A stretch of DNA of 64,000 bases from Gymnodinialimonas sp. 202GB13-11. GTDB lineage: Bacteria > Pseudomonadota > Alphaproteobacteria > Rhodobacterales > Rhodobacteraceae. Of the stretch, positions 8,219 through 18,639 are shown one piece after another. The translations under genes were made by a program, and so were the position numbers. The notes under the pieces are model-generated. The model was not told the origin of the DNA, did not search any database, and was given only the letters and a program-made list of their open reading frames with translations. Position 1 is the first letter of the stretch. Every line of letters starts with the position of its first letter. The stretch lies in NCBI RefSeq assembly GCF_040932485.1, contig NZ_JBFRBH010000001.1, forward strand, positions 248,001 through 312,000, in the 5' to 3' direction.

Positions 8219-8653
8219 TTAAACTGACGGTGTTTCACCGCAGGCTCTGAACGCCTCAACTGCAGGTGCGGCGCCTTCAAGTGACATTGCTGCGACCGCT
8301 AGTCCGGTGAACCCAGTTGCCCCTTCATTGAATTGCAGCCCGTCGAGGACATTGCCGAAACCACGGTCTGATACCGTGATCGAACGCCTATCCTCGGACA
8401 ATTCATGCGCATCGGTCATGATCATGTTGGGTTGCGGGCCGTAGAAGGCCATGCCGAACCGGCTTTCCTCGGGCCAGGGCTCCGGGGTTGTGAGGGTGAT
8501 GGTGTAGAGCGGGCCGGACGGGTCGAACGTAAGTCGCACGTCGATGCCGTCTTCGGCGTGGGTCAGGGTACAGAGGGTGCCCTCAACGCCAGCCTCCCAT
8601 GCCAAGGACGGTGTGGCGGCAAGCAACAGGGCGGCGGTCAGGACGATTTTCAT
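8219..8653 (-). CDS. Exported protein of unknown function
   Basis: This protein has 144 residues with an N-terminal Sec signal peptide (MKIVLTAALLLAATPSLAW; cleavage probably after Ala18). The mature domain is beta-rich, containing LCTLTHAEDGIDVRLTF, and has cysteines near both ends (LCTL and RACGE) that could form a disulfide. The open frame extends upstream to 8740, but the signal peptide places the start at 8653. Family not recognised. It diverges from the YjbR-like gene at 8734. Confidence 0.65.
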   Translation of the reverse strand: MKIVLTAALLLAATPSLAWEAGVEGTLCTLTHAEDGIDVRLTFDPSGPLYTITLTTPEPWPEESRFGMAFYGPQPNMIMTDAHELSEDRRSITVSDRGFGNVLDGLQFNEGATGFTGLAVAAMSLEGAAPAVEAFRACGETPSV

Positions 8654-8733
8654 GGAGCAGAAGATAGCGAGGATTGCGCCGCCGGCCAGTGGGAAGGCTT
8701 GCGGCGTAGGGCTGCCTGCGCGAGGGTTGAGGG

Positions 8734-9087
8734 ATGACACGCGACGAATTCAATGCCTTTTGCGGCAGCATGAAAGCCACGTCCCATGTGGTTCAGTGGG
8801 GCAATGCGGATGTGTGGAAGGTTGGCGGCAAGGTCTTTGCGCTGTGTGGTTGGAACGACGGCGAAGACGCGTTCACGTTCAAGGTGGGCGATGTGGCGTT
8901 CGAGGTGCTGCCGGAACAACCCGGCATTCGGCCCGCGCCGTATCTGGCATCGCGGGGGATGAAGTGGGTTCAGGTCTATGAGGCTGGCGCGATGTCGGAG
9001 GCCTCGCTGAGGGAGCATATCGAGGCGAGCTACGATATGGCGGTGGGCAAGCTGACCAAGAAGCTGCGGGCCGAGTTGGGAGTGTGA
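8734..9087 (+). CDS. MmcQ/YjbR family protein
   Basis: This 117-residue protein has the compact YjbR/MmcQ fold. It contains WKVGGKVFAL (about 28-37), the ARG-like SRGMKWVQV segment (about 73-81) and a C-terminal helix AVGKLTKKLRAEL, matching the family in order and length. YjbR-like proteins have a double-wing fold similar to DNA-binding MotA domains, but their physiological role is not established. GAGGG lies upstream of the ATG. It diverges from the exported protein at 8653. Confidence 0.85.
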   Translation: MTRDEFNAFCGSMKATSHVVQWGNADVWKVGGKVFALCGWNDGEDAFTFKVGDVAFEVLPEQPGIRPAPYLASRGMKWVQVYEAGAMSEASLREHIEASYDMAVGKLTKKLRAELGV

Positions 9088-9236
9088 GGGTGTGCAAGGT
9101 TGCACAAAGGGGTCAAGCATCTGAAAAGTATACACAATGACGTTTTTCTTAAGTCTTTTTTGACGGAATCTGCGCTAACAGAGCGCCGCTGAGGGTCAGC
9201 CATTACCCCGCCACGCTGGCCCACCGGAGCATGCCC

Positions 9237-9731
9237 ATGGAGCCCCTTTCTGACAGTACCGTTCTCACCCTTTCCGGCCTCTGCATGGTTGGGCTACTGC
9301 TTGTCTTGCTACTCCGCCGACGCAGGCCCCGGGGTCGTCCTGTGGTCATCGACGGCTCGAACGTCATGCACTGGAACGGTGAGGTCGCAAGCCTGACCAC
9401 CGTGAAAGAAGTCATCGCGCGGTTGCAGGCTGAGGGCTATGCGCCCGGCATTATCTTTGACGCGAATGCGGGCTATAAGCTGGCCGATCACTATCTCGAC
9501 GACCGGCACTTTGCCAAACTGCTGAACCTCCCCACAGATCGCGTGCTTGTGGTGCCGAAGGGGCAACCAGCGGACCCGACGATCTTGGCTGCCGCGCGGG
9601 ATATGGGAGGACAGGTTGTTACAAATGACCGGTTCCGCGATTGGGCGGAGCAGTTCCCCGAGGTGCGGGAGACGGGGCATTTGATGCGGGGCGGCTACCG
9701 GGATGGTGTGCTTTGGCTTGAGGGGGCGTGA
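9237..9731 (+). CDS. Membrane-anchored NYN/Zc3h12a-like ribonuclease
   Basis: This 164-residue protein has one N-terminal membrane helix (about 8-26) followed by an Arg-rich stop-transfer segment, then a NYN (PIN-like) nuclease domain of the Zc3h12a/Regnase type. The acidic active-site positions are visible: VVIDGSN (Asp ~37), IIFDAN (Asp ~74), DPT (~114) and TNDRFRDW (Asp ~132-137). It is predicted to be a metal-dependent endoribonuclease facing the cytoplasm from the inner membrane. GGAG at 9226-9229 favours ATG 9237 over ATG 9231 (spacing 7 versus 1). It has no operon partner. Confidence 0.82.
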   Translation: MEPLSDSTVLTLSGLCMVGLLLVLLLRRRRPRGRPVVIDGSNVMHWNGEVASLTTVKEVIARLQAEGYAPGIIFDANAGYKLADHYLDDRHFAKLLNLPTDRVLVVPKGQPADPTILAAARDMGGQVVTNDRFRDWAEQFPEVRETGHLMRGGYRDGVLWLEGA

Positions 9732-9776
9732 GCCGGCCGCGGCCCGGCTTAGCCTTCGCATAAAGCTCTACCGCCG

Positions 9777-10904
9777 TTATCGCACGATCCGCACTTGTTC
9801 GAAGGTGTGGCCATAGGCGCTGAGCGGGCCTGTGACTTCGATGATCTCGCCGGGGCGCAAGTCGCGGACCAATGTACCCGAGACATTGCACACACTCACG
9901 GACGCATCAGGTGCATTTGTTGGGACCAGTGTGGCGCATCCGCGTGAGCGCCTTGAAGTGGAAATGCGTTCGACCTCATAGGTCAGCGTAGCCAGCGAAG
10001 TATCGACGACATAGTGAGCCGTGGAGGGAACGCCGTACCAAACGGCACCAAAATACACCGCAATTGCCATCGGAATACCAACGGCAAAGCGCACAACCGG
10101 ATGGGGCGGCCTGCTGTCCGGGCGCATGAAATTGCGGACGGGTGCCCGGAAAATGCTGCCCAGAAGCATCGGAAGGATGACCACCACAAACACAACGGCA
10201 GATCCGGCAATCCAGTTACTTTGGCCAAACGCGTTCCAATCTGGCAGGCTGGCGGTCCGGCTGAACTTCATGCCGTATAGCGTGGCGATCAAGAGCGCCA
10301 TGAACGGCAGCATCAACAGGACATCCAGAAAATCAGTCTTGCGCCATGCGATTGCATTTGGACCCGGATGAGCCGGTTGTTGCATCGCAGCCTCTGACTG
10401 GACTGCATACATGCGGCGGCTTTGTTCTGCCGCTGCTTGGATCGCCCGTTGCTCCATCCTCAACGCGTGCTCACGCCGCGGCTCGCGCCAGGCCAGCCCA
10501 AAGGGCGCAACCAGAAGGAGGTAGCCAAGGCAGAGCAGACCCGCTGCAGCCGCAATGACATAGGTGGTGAGCGGCGGTGCATCGAGCATTCGGGACAGCA
10601 GATATTGGTCACGCAGCCCGAAGACGGCAACGATCACCCACGCCAGTGCAACGATGACGATCAGGAACCTGAGGAGGCCCGGGCGCGTGATCCTGACGAA
10701 CTTGTCGTGGACATTGGGCAACAGGAATAGAAGCGAAAGGATCACGAGGAAAGACGAAATCCCGATTGCGAAATTGGTCTCAACCGGCAGGCCAGAGAAC
10801 TTCACTTGAGTGAAGCAATAGACGATCCACGGCATCGCGGCGACAAGTCCGACAATGCCGATAATGCGCGCGAAGATATCGCTGACGAAAAGGTCCCACT
10901 TCAT
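9777..10904 (-). CDS. Multi-pass membrane protein of unknown function
   Basis: The protein has 375 residues with about seven hydrophobic segments: three or four in the N-terminal half (about 10-35, 42-62, 75-95, 115-135) and a second group at about 195-300. A charged cytosolic helix (REPRREHALRMEQRAIQ, about 145-160) lies between them. The last ~65 residues are soluble and beta-rich with two cysteines, and RPGEIIEVTGPL may be an SH3-like turn. ATG 10904 is chosen because the preceding 18 codons up to 10958 are strongly charged. No family recognised. Confidence 0.65.
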   Translation of the reverse strand: MKWDLFVSDIFARIIGIVGLVAAMPWIVYCFTQVKFSGLPVETNFAIGISSFLVILSLLFLLPNVHDKFVRITRPGLLRFLIVIVALAWVIVAVFGLRDQYLLSRMLDAPPLTTYVIAAAAGLLCLGYLLLVAPFGLAWREPRREHALRMEQRAIQAAAEQSRRMYAVQSEAAMQQPAHPGPNAIAWRKTDFLDVLLMLPFMALLIATLYGMKFSRTASLPDWNAFGQSNWIAGSAVVFVVVILPMLLGSIFRAPVRNFMRPDSRPPHPVVRFAVGIPMAIAVYFGAVWYGVPSTAHYVVDTSLATLTYEVERISTSRRSRGCATLVPTNAPDASVSVCNVSGTLVRDLRPGEIIEVTGPLSAYGHTFEQVRIVR

Positions 10905-10991
10905 GGAATTGGCCCTTAATTTACCCGTTCCCCTCAGGAAACGCGTGAATTCGGGCATGGGGATGGCAGCAAAAGGTAGATTTCTTGAAAC

Positions 10992-13187
<2,196 letters not shown>

Positions 13188-13531
13188 CGCAGGCCCCTTC
13201 GGTTGCACCATAGAATGGAGCCTGAAGCGCGCGCTGCAAGAGGGCACCCTGACACGTCCTGACAACGGTGTGTCAGGAGGGGAGGTGTTGTGTTAACCTT
13301 TCTTAAGGATAGATGCCTGAAAAGGTTAACAAAATAAGGGGCATTGTGGATTCTATTCCTTTGCGAAACGGGCGCGAAAGGCGTATCGAGATTGGGCAAG
13401 CAGCAGAAGCGGTTGCCGGCCCTCGGCCGATACCCACCCACCCCTCGCTCCCTCGGCCCGGGCTGGCAACCAACTCTTCCCGGACAATTCGAATGTCCGC
13501 AGCGAAGTGGTTCTGTGGTAAATACCAGCGC
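13188..13531. promoter_or_regulatory. uvrB upstream region with nested repeats
   Basis: This 344-base divergent intergenic region has no supportable gene. It holds CCTGACA at 13248-13254 and again at 13258-13264 (10-base period), the inverted TGTCAGG at 13271-13277, and a perfect 10-bp inverted repeat GTTAACCTTT (13292-13301) / AAAGGTTAAC (13321-13330) with a 19-base centre. These lie 60-145 bases upstream of uvrB and could be its operator or a leader structure. The part from 13331 to 13531 shows nothing distinct. Confidence 0.45.
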
Positions 13532-14698
13532 ATGATTGATTTGCGCCTTTTCCTCCCGACCGTTCTTCTTGCCCTTCCAGCCTTTGCAGATGCCGACCCG
13601 CCGCGCGCCTATGCGCAGGACGGACCGGTTCAGATTGCGGGCGAGATTGAGACCGTTTTCGATTGGACGACGGATCGATGCGAGGATTACCAGATCCCCG
13701 ATCTGCCGGTGCGGGCCTTCCGCAATGGGGCGGGGCAGGTCAGCCTGATCCTGAGCCATGACAGCGCGCGGCGGATGACCGGGCCGGATTTCGGTAATCT
13801 GACGCTGTCCTGTGACGTCCTCATGACCTCCGCCCACAACAGCGCGCCGGATATGTTTTCCAACATCGAATGGATTGCGGCGACGTGGATCGAAGGGGAG
13901 ACGGTTCACGCGTTGCTGCACAATGAGCATCAGGGCAACCGCTACACGGACTGTCGGAGCGCGGAGTATTTCCAGTGCTGGTATAACTCGATCACCTATG
14001 CGCGGTCAGACGATGCGGGCGCGACGTTTGAGCGGGTGATCCCCGCGCCCGATCATCTGGTGGCCAATATCCCCGAGGTCTACCACCCCGACGAGGGCAT
14101 TTTCGGCGCGTTCAGCCCGTCGAACATCATCGAACGGGAAGGATTCTACTACGCTTTCATCAAGGTGCAGGCGTATCCGTTCGGCGACCAGCACACCTGC
14201 CTGATGCGGACGGAGACGTTGGGCGACCCGGATTCATGGCGGTACTGGAACGGCTCCGCGTTCGAAGGGCGGTTCGGCGACCCGTACCGCGATGATCTGC
14301 AGGAGATGCGTGTGACGACCTGCACGCCCATCGCGTTGCCTGAGATTGCGCAGATGTACGAAGGGATCACTTGGAACACGGAGTTGGACCGGTTCATTTT
14401 GGTGGGTACCACGTCTGATCCGTCCCGCGATCCGAACCCGTTTGGTTTTTACTACGCACTGTCCGAGGATCTGGTGAATTGGGAGCCACGCGTGCCGTTG
14501 CTAGAGGTGCGTCTGCCATGGCGGGCGGGTGGGCCGGAGACGACCTACCTGTACCCCACGCTGATCGACCATGACGCGCCGGGACAGAATTTCGATACCA
14601 GCGGGGCGGAGGCATACTTGTATTTCACGCGGCTGAACTTTGGATCTGGCCATCTGGACCGAGATTTGATGCGCGTGCGGGTCGAGATCACGCCCTAG
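13532..14698 (+). CDS. Secreted beta-propeller-like protein with an Asp-box
   Basis: The protein has 388 residues. A Sec signal peptide (about 1-17, ending AFA) starts at ATG 13532; the open frame reaches back to 13313 but only the signal peptide start makes sense. The mature protein has ARSDDAGATFE, a sialidase-type Asp-box (S-x-D-x-G-x-T-F), plus FGAFSPSNII, ITWNTELDRFILVG and FYYALSEDLVNWEPR, which resemble blades of five-bladed propellers seen in GH43/GH32-like and sialidase-like proteins. It may bind or hydrolyse a glycan in the periplasm; catalytic residues cannot be assigned. Multiple cysteines fit an exported location. Confidence 0.7.
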   Translation: MIDLRLFLPTVLLALPAFADADPPRAYAQDGPVQIAGEIETVFDWTTDRCEDYQIPDLPVRAFRNGAGQVSLILSHDSARRMTGPDFGNLTLSCDVLMTSAHNSAPDMFSNIEWIAATWIEGETVHALLHNEHQGNRYTDCRSAEYFQCWYNSITYARSDDAGATFERVIPAPDHLVANIPEVYHPDEGIFGAFSPSNIIEREGFYYAFIKVQAYPFGDQHTCLMRTETLGDPDSWRYWNGSAFEGRFGDPYRDDLQEMRVTTCTPIALPEIAQMYEGITWNTELDRFILVGTTSDPSRDPNPFGFYYALSEDLVNWEPRVPLLEVRLPWRAGGPETTYLYPTLIDHDAPGQNFDTSGAEAYLYFTRLNFGSGHLDRDLMRVRVEITP

Positions 14699-15930
14699 CG
14701 CAGATGCTCCATCAATGCGTGTACCCTAGGCGCAAAATCCTTTGCTGACAAATCCGCCCGCGTTTTGGCATTCATTGGCAGGTGCTGTGCTGCGAAGGTG
14801 GCAAGGGCAGGATAGCTTTCGACCTCGGCTAGAACGAGGCGGTGATAAGCCGCGACGTTGCCAAGGGCCTCCGAAAGGCTACCGCTGTCCAGCGACTCCA
14901 GAAGAGCTGCTTTAAAGGCCTCAAGAGGGAGATCCTGCGGGGGCTTCATGTCGGGTTCAACGAACTCGGCGCGCACTTGCAACAACGGCGCCAAGTAGTC
15001 CCCCAGCGGCGGTGGCGAAGACCCGAACAGCCAGCGTTTCTTCAAAGGAATCACAGTGCCTTCGTGCAATCGCCCCTCGATCGCCGTGATCCTCGCGGTG
15101 AATTGAGACGTTAGCGTAAAGCGCGGCGGCCTGCCGGGCGCGCCGCCGCTTCCAGAGAAACGGCAAATCTGGCCGATAGCCCCGATCTCTAGCGAGGCAC
15201 CGATGAAGTACGGCATCCGGAAGGCGTCGAAGGCGCGCGCCTCCGGCGTGATGGACATCAAAAGGTTGCTTTCGCCTTCTGAGGTGAAGTGGCCGCGCGG
15301 CGGAACGACATTCTTGGACAGGCCAGCCGGGATCGGGCCCGAGATATCGGGGCGGTTGTCTTTGACCGTGACTGGCGCGGGCAACGCGTCGTGGGCCGTT
15401 TCATCCCGAAGGCAAATCAGGTCTGGCGGGCGTTGGGCGATTTGGGGTGTGGGCGCATCCTCGGCTGGGGCAAAGGCCACGACGTAGTTGGCAAATTTCT
15501 TCGATGCCTCGTCCTGTGGCAGATCGGAGGCCGTCCATTCGATGGCCGTCACGGTGACCTGCCAAAGCCCCTCGGGCAGGTCGATGGTAGCGGCCTCGTC
15601 CGCCGGGCGCGGCGCATTCTGGTCCGCGGGCAAGAGGTAGTCGCCGTCGGCGATGACCCGGCCGGTTGAGCGCAGCAGGAAAGTCCAAGACGGTCCGGCC
15701 AATGACTTTTCCACGTCGGTCAGCCCACCAGTTGTGAGCCGAAGTGCAAAACCGCCATCGCTTCCGGTGCACCACGCCGCCAAATGTCCCTTGGCGCTTT
15801 GGTCCTGCCACACGGCCGGTTCGGTGTACCACGCAATTGGCCATTCGCGGGCCTGTTCCACTAGGGTGGGGTCGAAAATCATCAGATGGGCGCTGTCCGT
15901 GCCAAGCCCTAGTCGGCGGTCGAATTCCAT
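14695..15930 (-). CDS. Hypothetical soluble protein
   Basis: The protein has 411 residues, with no signal peptide or membrane segments. The N-terminal third has AWCTGSDGGFALRLTTGG; a middle region RVIADGDYLLPADQ is followed by Pro-rich linkers and a C-terminal helical part (about 330-411). I do not recognise a domain. AAGGAG lies 7-8 bases before ATG 15930, so this start is preferred to the long upstream open frame. The 3' end overlaps the convergent propeller gene by 4 bases. Confidence 0.6.
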   Translation of the reverse strand: MEFDRRLGLGTDSAHLMIFDPTLVEQAREWPIAWYTEPAVWQDQSAKGHLAAWCTGSDGGFALRLTTGGLTDVEKSLAGPSWTFLLRSTGRVIADGDYLLPADQNAPRPADEAATIDLPEGLWQVTVTAIEWTASDLPQDEASKKFANYVVAFAPAEDAPTPQIAQRPPDLICLRDETAHDALPAPVTVKDNRPDISGPIPAGLSKNVVPPRGHFTSEGESNLLMSITPEARAFDAFRMPYFIGASLEIGAIGQICRFSGSGGAPGRPPRFTLTSQFTARITAIEGRLHEGTVIPLKKRWLFGSSPPPLGDYLAPLLQVRAEFVEPDMKPPQDLPLEAFKAALLESLDSGSLSEALGNVAAYHRLVLAEVESYPALATFAAQHLPMNAKTRADLSAKDFAPRVHALMEHLR

Positions 15931-16044
15931 TGGGCGCGCTCCTTCTGCTGCTCGGCTGAGGTAGGAGCCGCGACAGCTTCGACAATTGCGAAATCCGGCG
16001 ATCCTGTCCATAACGCCATCAACGACCATCCATGAGGTTCGCCC

Positions 16045-16356
16045 ATGCGCGCACGCATCTACAAACCCGCAAAATCCGCCATGTCGTCGGGTCAGGCGAA
16101 GACGAAGCAATGGGTGCTGGAATATGCCCCGGCTGAGGCGCGTTCGATTGATCCGCTGATGGGGTGGACCTCCTCCGGGGATATGGACAGCCAGGTACGC
16201 CTGCGGTTCGACAGCCTTGAGGCGGCGCAGGATTACGCCAAGGACCACGGGATCGAGGCGGTTGTCACAAAGCCCAAAGTCCGCAAGCCGAACGTGCGCC
16301 CCGGCGGGTATGGTGACAATTTCGCCACCAGCCGGCGCGGTGCCTGGACGCACTGA
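16045..16356 (+). CDS. NDUFS4-like complex I accessory subunit
   Basis: This 103-residue protein is homologous to the mitochondrial 18-kDa (NDUFS4/AQDQ) subunit kept in alphaproteobacteria, annotated as ETC complex I subunit. Signature segments are ARIYKPAKSAMSSG at the start, WVLEYAP, PLMGWTSSGDM and a C-terminal YGDNFATSRRGAWTH. It would bind the peripheral arm of NADH:quinone oxidoreductase near the N-module. The nuo operon itself is not in the window, which is usual for this subunit. The GNAT gene begins 5 bases after its stop. Confidence 0.92.
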   Translation: MRARIYKPAKSAMSSGQAKTKQWVLEYAPAEARSIDPLMGWTSSGDMDSQVRLRFDSLEAAQDYAKDHGIEAVVTKPKVRKPNVRPGGYGDNFATSRRGAWTH

Positions 16357-16361
16357 GCGCT

Positions 16362-16820
16362 GTGCGCGTTGGGCCCGCCGATCCGTCCGATCCACAGGTT
16401 GCGGTGCTGATCCAGACCCATCATGAAACCGGGCGTCTTCATTACGACGAGGCCGATTGCCATTCGCTGGACACGGACGCCGTCGCCGAGATCGGTGTCG
16501 CTATGTATGCCGCGTGGTTGGACGGGCAGGTCGTGGCGATCGGTGGGTTGAAGGCATTGGGGCAGGGTGCGGTTGAGCTGAAAGCAATGCACACCTCCGA
16601 GGCGGCGCGAGGCAAGGGGGTCGCATCGGCGCTTCTGGCGCATTTGATGGAGGCGGCGCGGACGGCCGGGCATCACACCATGTTCCTCGAAGCAGGTCGG
16701 TCGGATGATTATGCGGCCCCCGCGCGGGCGCTTTATCGGCGGCACGGTTTCACCGAATGCGCGCCGTTCGGAGATTACGTTGCGCGCGACGCCAGCATCT
16801 TCATGTCGTGCAACCTGTGA
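16362..16820 (+). CDS. GNAT family N-acetyltransferase
   Basis: This 152-residue protein has the GNAT core. LKAMHTSEAARGKGVASALLAHL contains the acetyl-CoA pyrophosphate loop (R-G-K-G-V-A, about 80-85), followed by the beta-bulge TMFLEAGRSD and ARALYRRHGF near the C-terminus. The substrate is unknown. GTG start 5 bases downstream of the NDUFS4-like gene's stop implies co-transcription and possible translational coupling. tRNA-Arg lies 56 bases downstream. Confidence 0.88.
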   Translation: MRVGPADPSDPQVAVLIQTHHETGRLHYDEADCHSLDTDAVAEIGVAMYAAWLDGQVVAIGGLKALGQGAVELKAMHTSEAARGKGVASALLAHLMEAARTAGHHTMFLEAGRSDDYAAPARALYRRHGFTECAPFGDYVARDASIFMSCNL

Positions 16821-16876
16821 TCGGCGCACGCAGATGATGGACGCCCCCTGTACCAGCCGCTAAACGAGGGCGCAGC

Positions 16877-16953
16877 GGGCCCATAGCTCAACTGGATAGA
16901 GCAGCCGACTTCTAATCGGCAGGTTGAGGGTTCGAGTCCTTCTGGGCCCGCCA
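16877..16953 (+). tRNA. tRNA-Arg (anticodon TCT)
   Basis: The cloverleaf is complete: acceptor GGGCCCA (16877-16883) pairs with TGGGCCC (16943-16949), then discriminator G and encoded CCA (16951-16953). The D-arm begins GCTC at 16886. The anticodon stem CCGA/TCGG encloses loop CTTCTAA with TCT, reading AGA codons. The T-arm contains TTCGAGT. Confidence 0.97.
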
Positions 16954-17180
16954 AGTGCACGCATTCAATGCCCGAATCGGATGGAGCGAAACCGGGTTTC
17001 GACGGCATGCGAGGGTGCACTTTACCGCATCAGGGGCGAAATCCCGCTTGGAAACAGGGATTTGGCGGCTTCTGACGGGCGAATTAGACTGCTTTAGAGT
17101 ATTCACCGTCGCGTGATGTGCATATAGTGTCTGACTATCGGGCATGCCCGATGTCTGACGAAGATCAATGGGGATGATCT

Positions 17181-17468
17181 ATGATACGCTCCGAGCTGAT
17201 CCAAAAGCTGTCCGAGGAAAACCCGCATTTGTACCAGCGGGACGTGGAACGGATCGTCAACGCGATCTTCGAAGAAATCATCGACGCATTGGCCGAAGGC
17301 AATCGCGTCGAATTGCGTGGCTTCGGCGCGTTTTCGGTCAAGAAACGGGACGCCCGTGTGGGTCGGAACCCGCGGACGGGCGAAAGCGTTTCGGTGGAAG
17401 AAAAGCATGTGCCTTTCTTCAAGGCCGGGAAGCTGCTACGCGATCGGTTGAACGGTCACGACGGGTGA
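17181..17468 (+). CDS. ihfB: Integration host factor subunit beta
   Basis: This 95-residue HU/IHF family protein bends DNA as a heterodimer with Ihf[18 protein letters not shown] at the N-terminus, [11 protein letters not shown] (about 44-54) and the beta-arm tip segment RNPRTGE (about 62-68) with its intercalating proline mark it as Ihf[15 protein letters not shown] closes the fold. It leads the conserved block ihfB - lapA - trpF - trpB typical of Rhodobacterales. Confidence 0.96.
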   Translation: MIRSELIQKLSEENPHLYQRDVERIVNAIFEEIIDALAEGNRVELRGFGAFSVKKRDARVGRNPRTGESVSVEEKHVPFFKAGKLLRDRLNGHDG

Positions 17469-17507
17469 TCGACCGACCTTGGGTCGGGTTCGGCTTAGGG
17501 GTGTGAG

Positions 17508-17876
17508 ATGGCAATCTTTCGGTATCTGAAAATCCTGTTCTTGGTGATCGTGGCGGTCGCTCTGGTTCTGTTGTTTCTGGCGAACAACGAGCCGGTCACA
17601 GTGCGCTTGATGCCGGATGCGCTTGCCAATGCCATCGGAATTCCCAACGTCTACACAACGCAGCTGATCTTTGTTGTGGTCGGTGCGCTGCTGATCGGAA
17701 TCATCGTCGGCTTCATTTGGGAATGGCTGCGCGAATACCGTTTCCGCGCCGAGGCCAAGACCCAGCGACGTGAGGCGCAGCGGCTGAACCAGGAAGTCGC
17801 GAAGATGAAGGGGCAGTCCTCGGACACGCAGGACGATGTTCTTGCCATCCTCGACCAAGCCGACGCTGCCCGCTGA
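17508..17876 (+). CDS. lapA: LapA-domain membrane protein
   Basis: This 122-residue protein of the LapA (DUF1049) family has two membrane helices (about 6-26 and 48-70) separated by a short loop ending NNEPVTVRLMPD, followed by a cytosolic coiled coil rich in Arg/Glu (about 75-105). In enterobacteria LapA works with LapB to balance lipopolysaccharide synthesis through LpxC degradation; here lapB is not adjacent. It is 39 bases after ihfB and 3 bases before trpF. Confidence 0.9.
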   Translation: MAIFRYLKILFLVIVAVALVLLFLANNEPVTVRLMPDALANAIGIPNVYTTQLIFVVVGALLIGIIVGFIWEWLREYRFRAEAKTQRREAQRLNQEVAKMKGQSSDTQDDVLAILDQADAAR

Positions 17877-17879
17877 TCT

Positions 17880-18524
17880 ATGGCTGACATTGCGATCAAG
17901 TTCTGCGGCCTGAGCCGCCCCTCTGACGTGTCCGCCGCTGTCGACGCGGGAGCGCGTTATGTCGGGTTTGTGTTTTTCGAGAAGTCGCCGCGCAATGTCT
18001 CGTTGGAGACGGCCCTAGCTTTGGCGCTCGACGTGCCGGCGGGGATCGCCAAGGTGGCGTTGACCGTGAATGCGGATGATGCATTTCTGGATGCCCTGAC
18101 GGATCAGGTGCCGCTGGACATGCTGCAACTTCACGGGACCGAGGCGCCGGAACGCGTGGAGGAAGTGCGCGCGCGCTACGGCCTTCCAGTGATGAAGGCG
18201 ATTGGTATTCGTGAGGCTGCGGATTTGGAGGCCATCGACCGCTATGCAGAGGTGGCCGACCAGCTATTGATAGATGCCAAACCGCCCAAGGACGCGGACC
18301 TGCCCGGCGGCAACGGGGCAGCGTTTGATTGGGACCTTCTTAAGGGGCGCAAATACTGGACGGTGCCGTGGATGCTGGCCGGGGGTCTGACGCCTGAGAA
18401 TGTGGCGGAGGCCACCGCGCAGACCGGTGCGCGGCAAGTGGATTTGAGTTCTGGCGTCGAATCCGCGCCAGGCGTGAAAGATCCGGCCCTGATGCAGGCT
18501 TTCGCGGCAGCTTTGCAAAACTGA
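17880..18524 (+). CDS. trpF: Phosphoribosylanthranilate isomerase
   Basis: This 214-residue TIM barrel converts N-(5-phosphoribosyl)anthranilate to CdRP in tryptophan synthesis. [11 protein letters not shown] holds the catalytic Cys at about residue 8; [19 protein letters not shown] and the phosphate-binding [10 protein letters not shown] and DLSSGVES are all present, and the catalytic Asp is in LLIDAKPP. The start is 3 bases after the lapA stop, so translation is probably coupled. trpB follows after a 115-base gap holding a GC-rich hairpin. Confidence 0.96.
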   Translation: MADIAIKFCGLSRPSDVSAAVDAGARYVGFVFFEKSPRNVSLETALALALDVPAGIAKVALTVNADDAFLDALTDQVPLDMLQLHGTEAPERVEEVRARYGLPVMKAIGIREAADLEAIDRYAEVADQLLIDAKPPKDADLPGGNGAAFDWDLLKGRKYWTVPWMLAGGLTPENVAEATAQTGARQVDLSSGVESAPGVKDPALMQAFAAALQN

Positions 18525-18556
18525 GGGATTTCGCCGCGCTTTGCGCGCCGACCGCC

Positions 18557-18607
18557 CGGGGGGCCTTGCCCCCCGGACCCCCCAGAGTATTTAAGACCAA
18601 TGGAAGA
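18557..18607. repeat. GC hairpin plus tail, intergenic repeat copy 1
   Basis: A perfect 9-bp hairpin CCGGGGGGC/GCCCCCCGG (18557-18577) with a CTT loop is followed by a tail CCCCCCAGAGTATTTAAGACCAATGGAAG. A diverged copy of the same layout (hairpins, then CCCCCAAGG-TTATTT-...-ATGAAAGG) is at 40759-40819. It may act as a weak terminator or processing site between trpF and trpB. Similar elements are, from memory, common between genes in Rhodobacterales. Confidence 0.6.
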
Positions 18608-18639
18608 CGAGGCGCGTTTCGAGCGCAGGGAGTGACGAC

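Noticed and set aside
13188-13531. LexA/SOS box for uvrB
   Set aside because: No GTTC-N7-GTTC or GAAC-N7-GAAC is visible in the upstream region.
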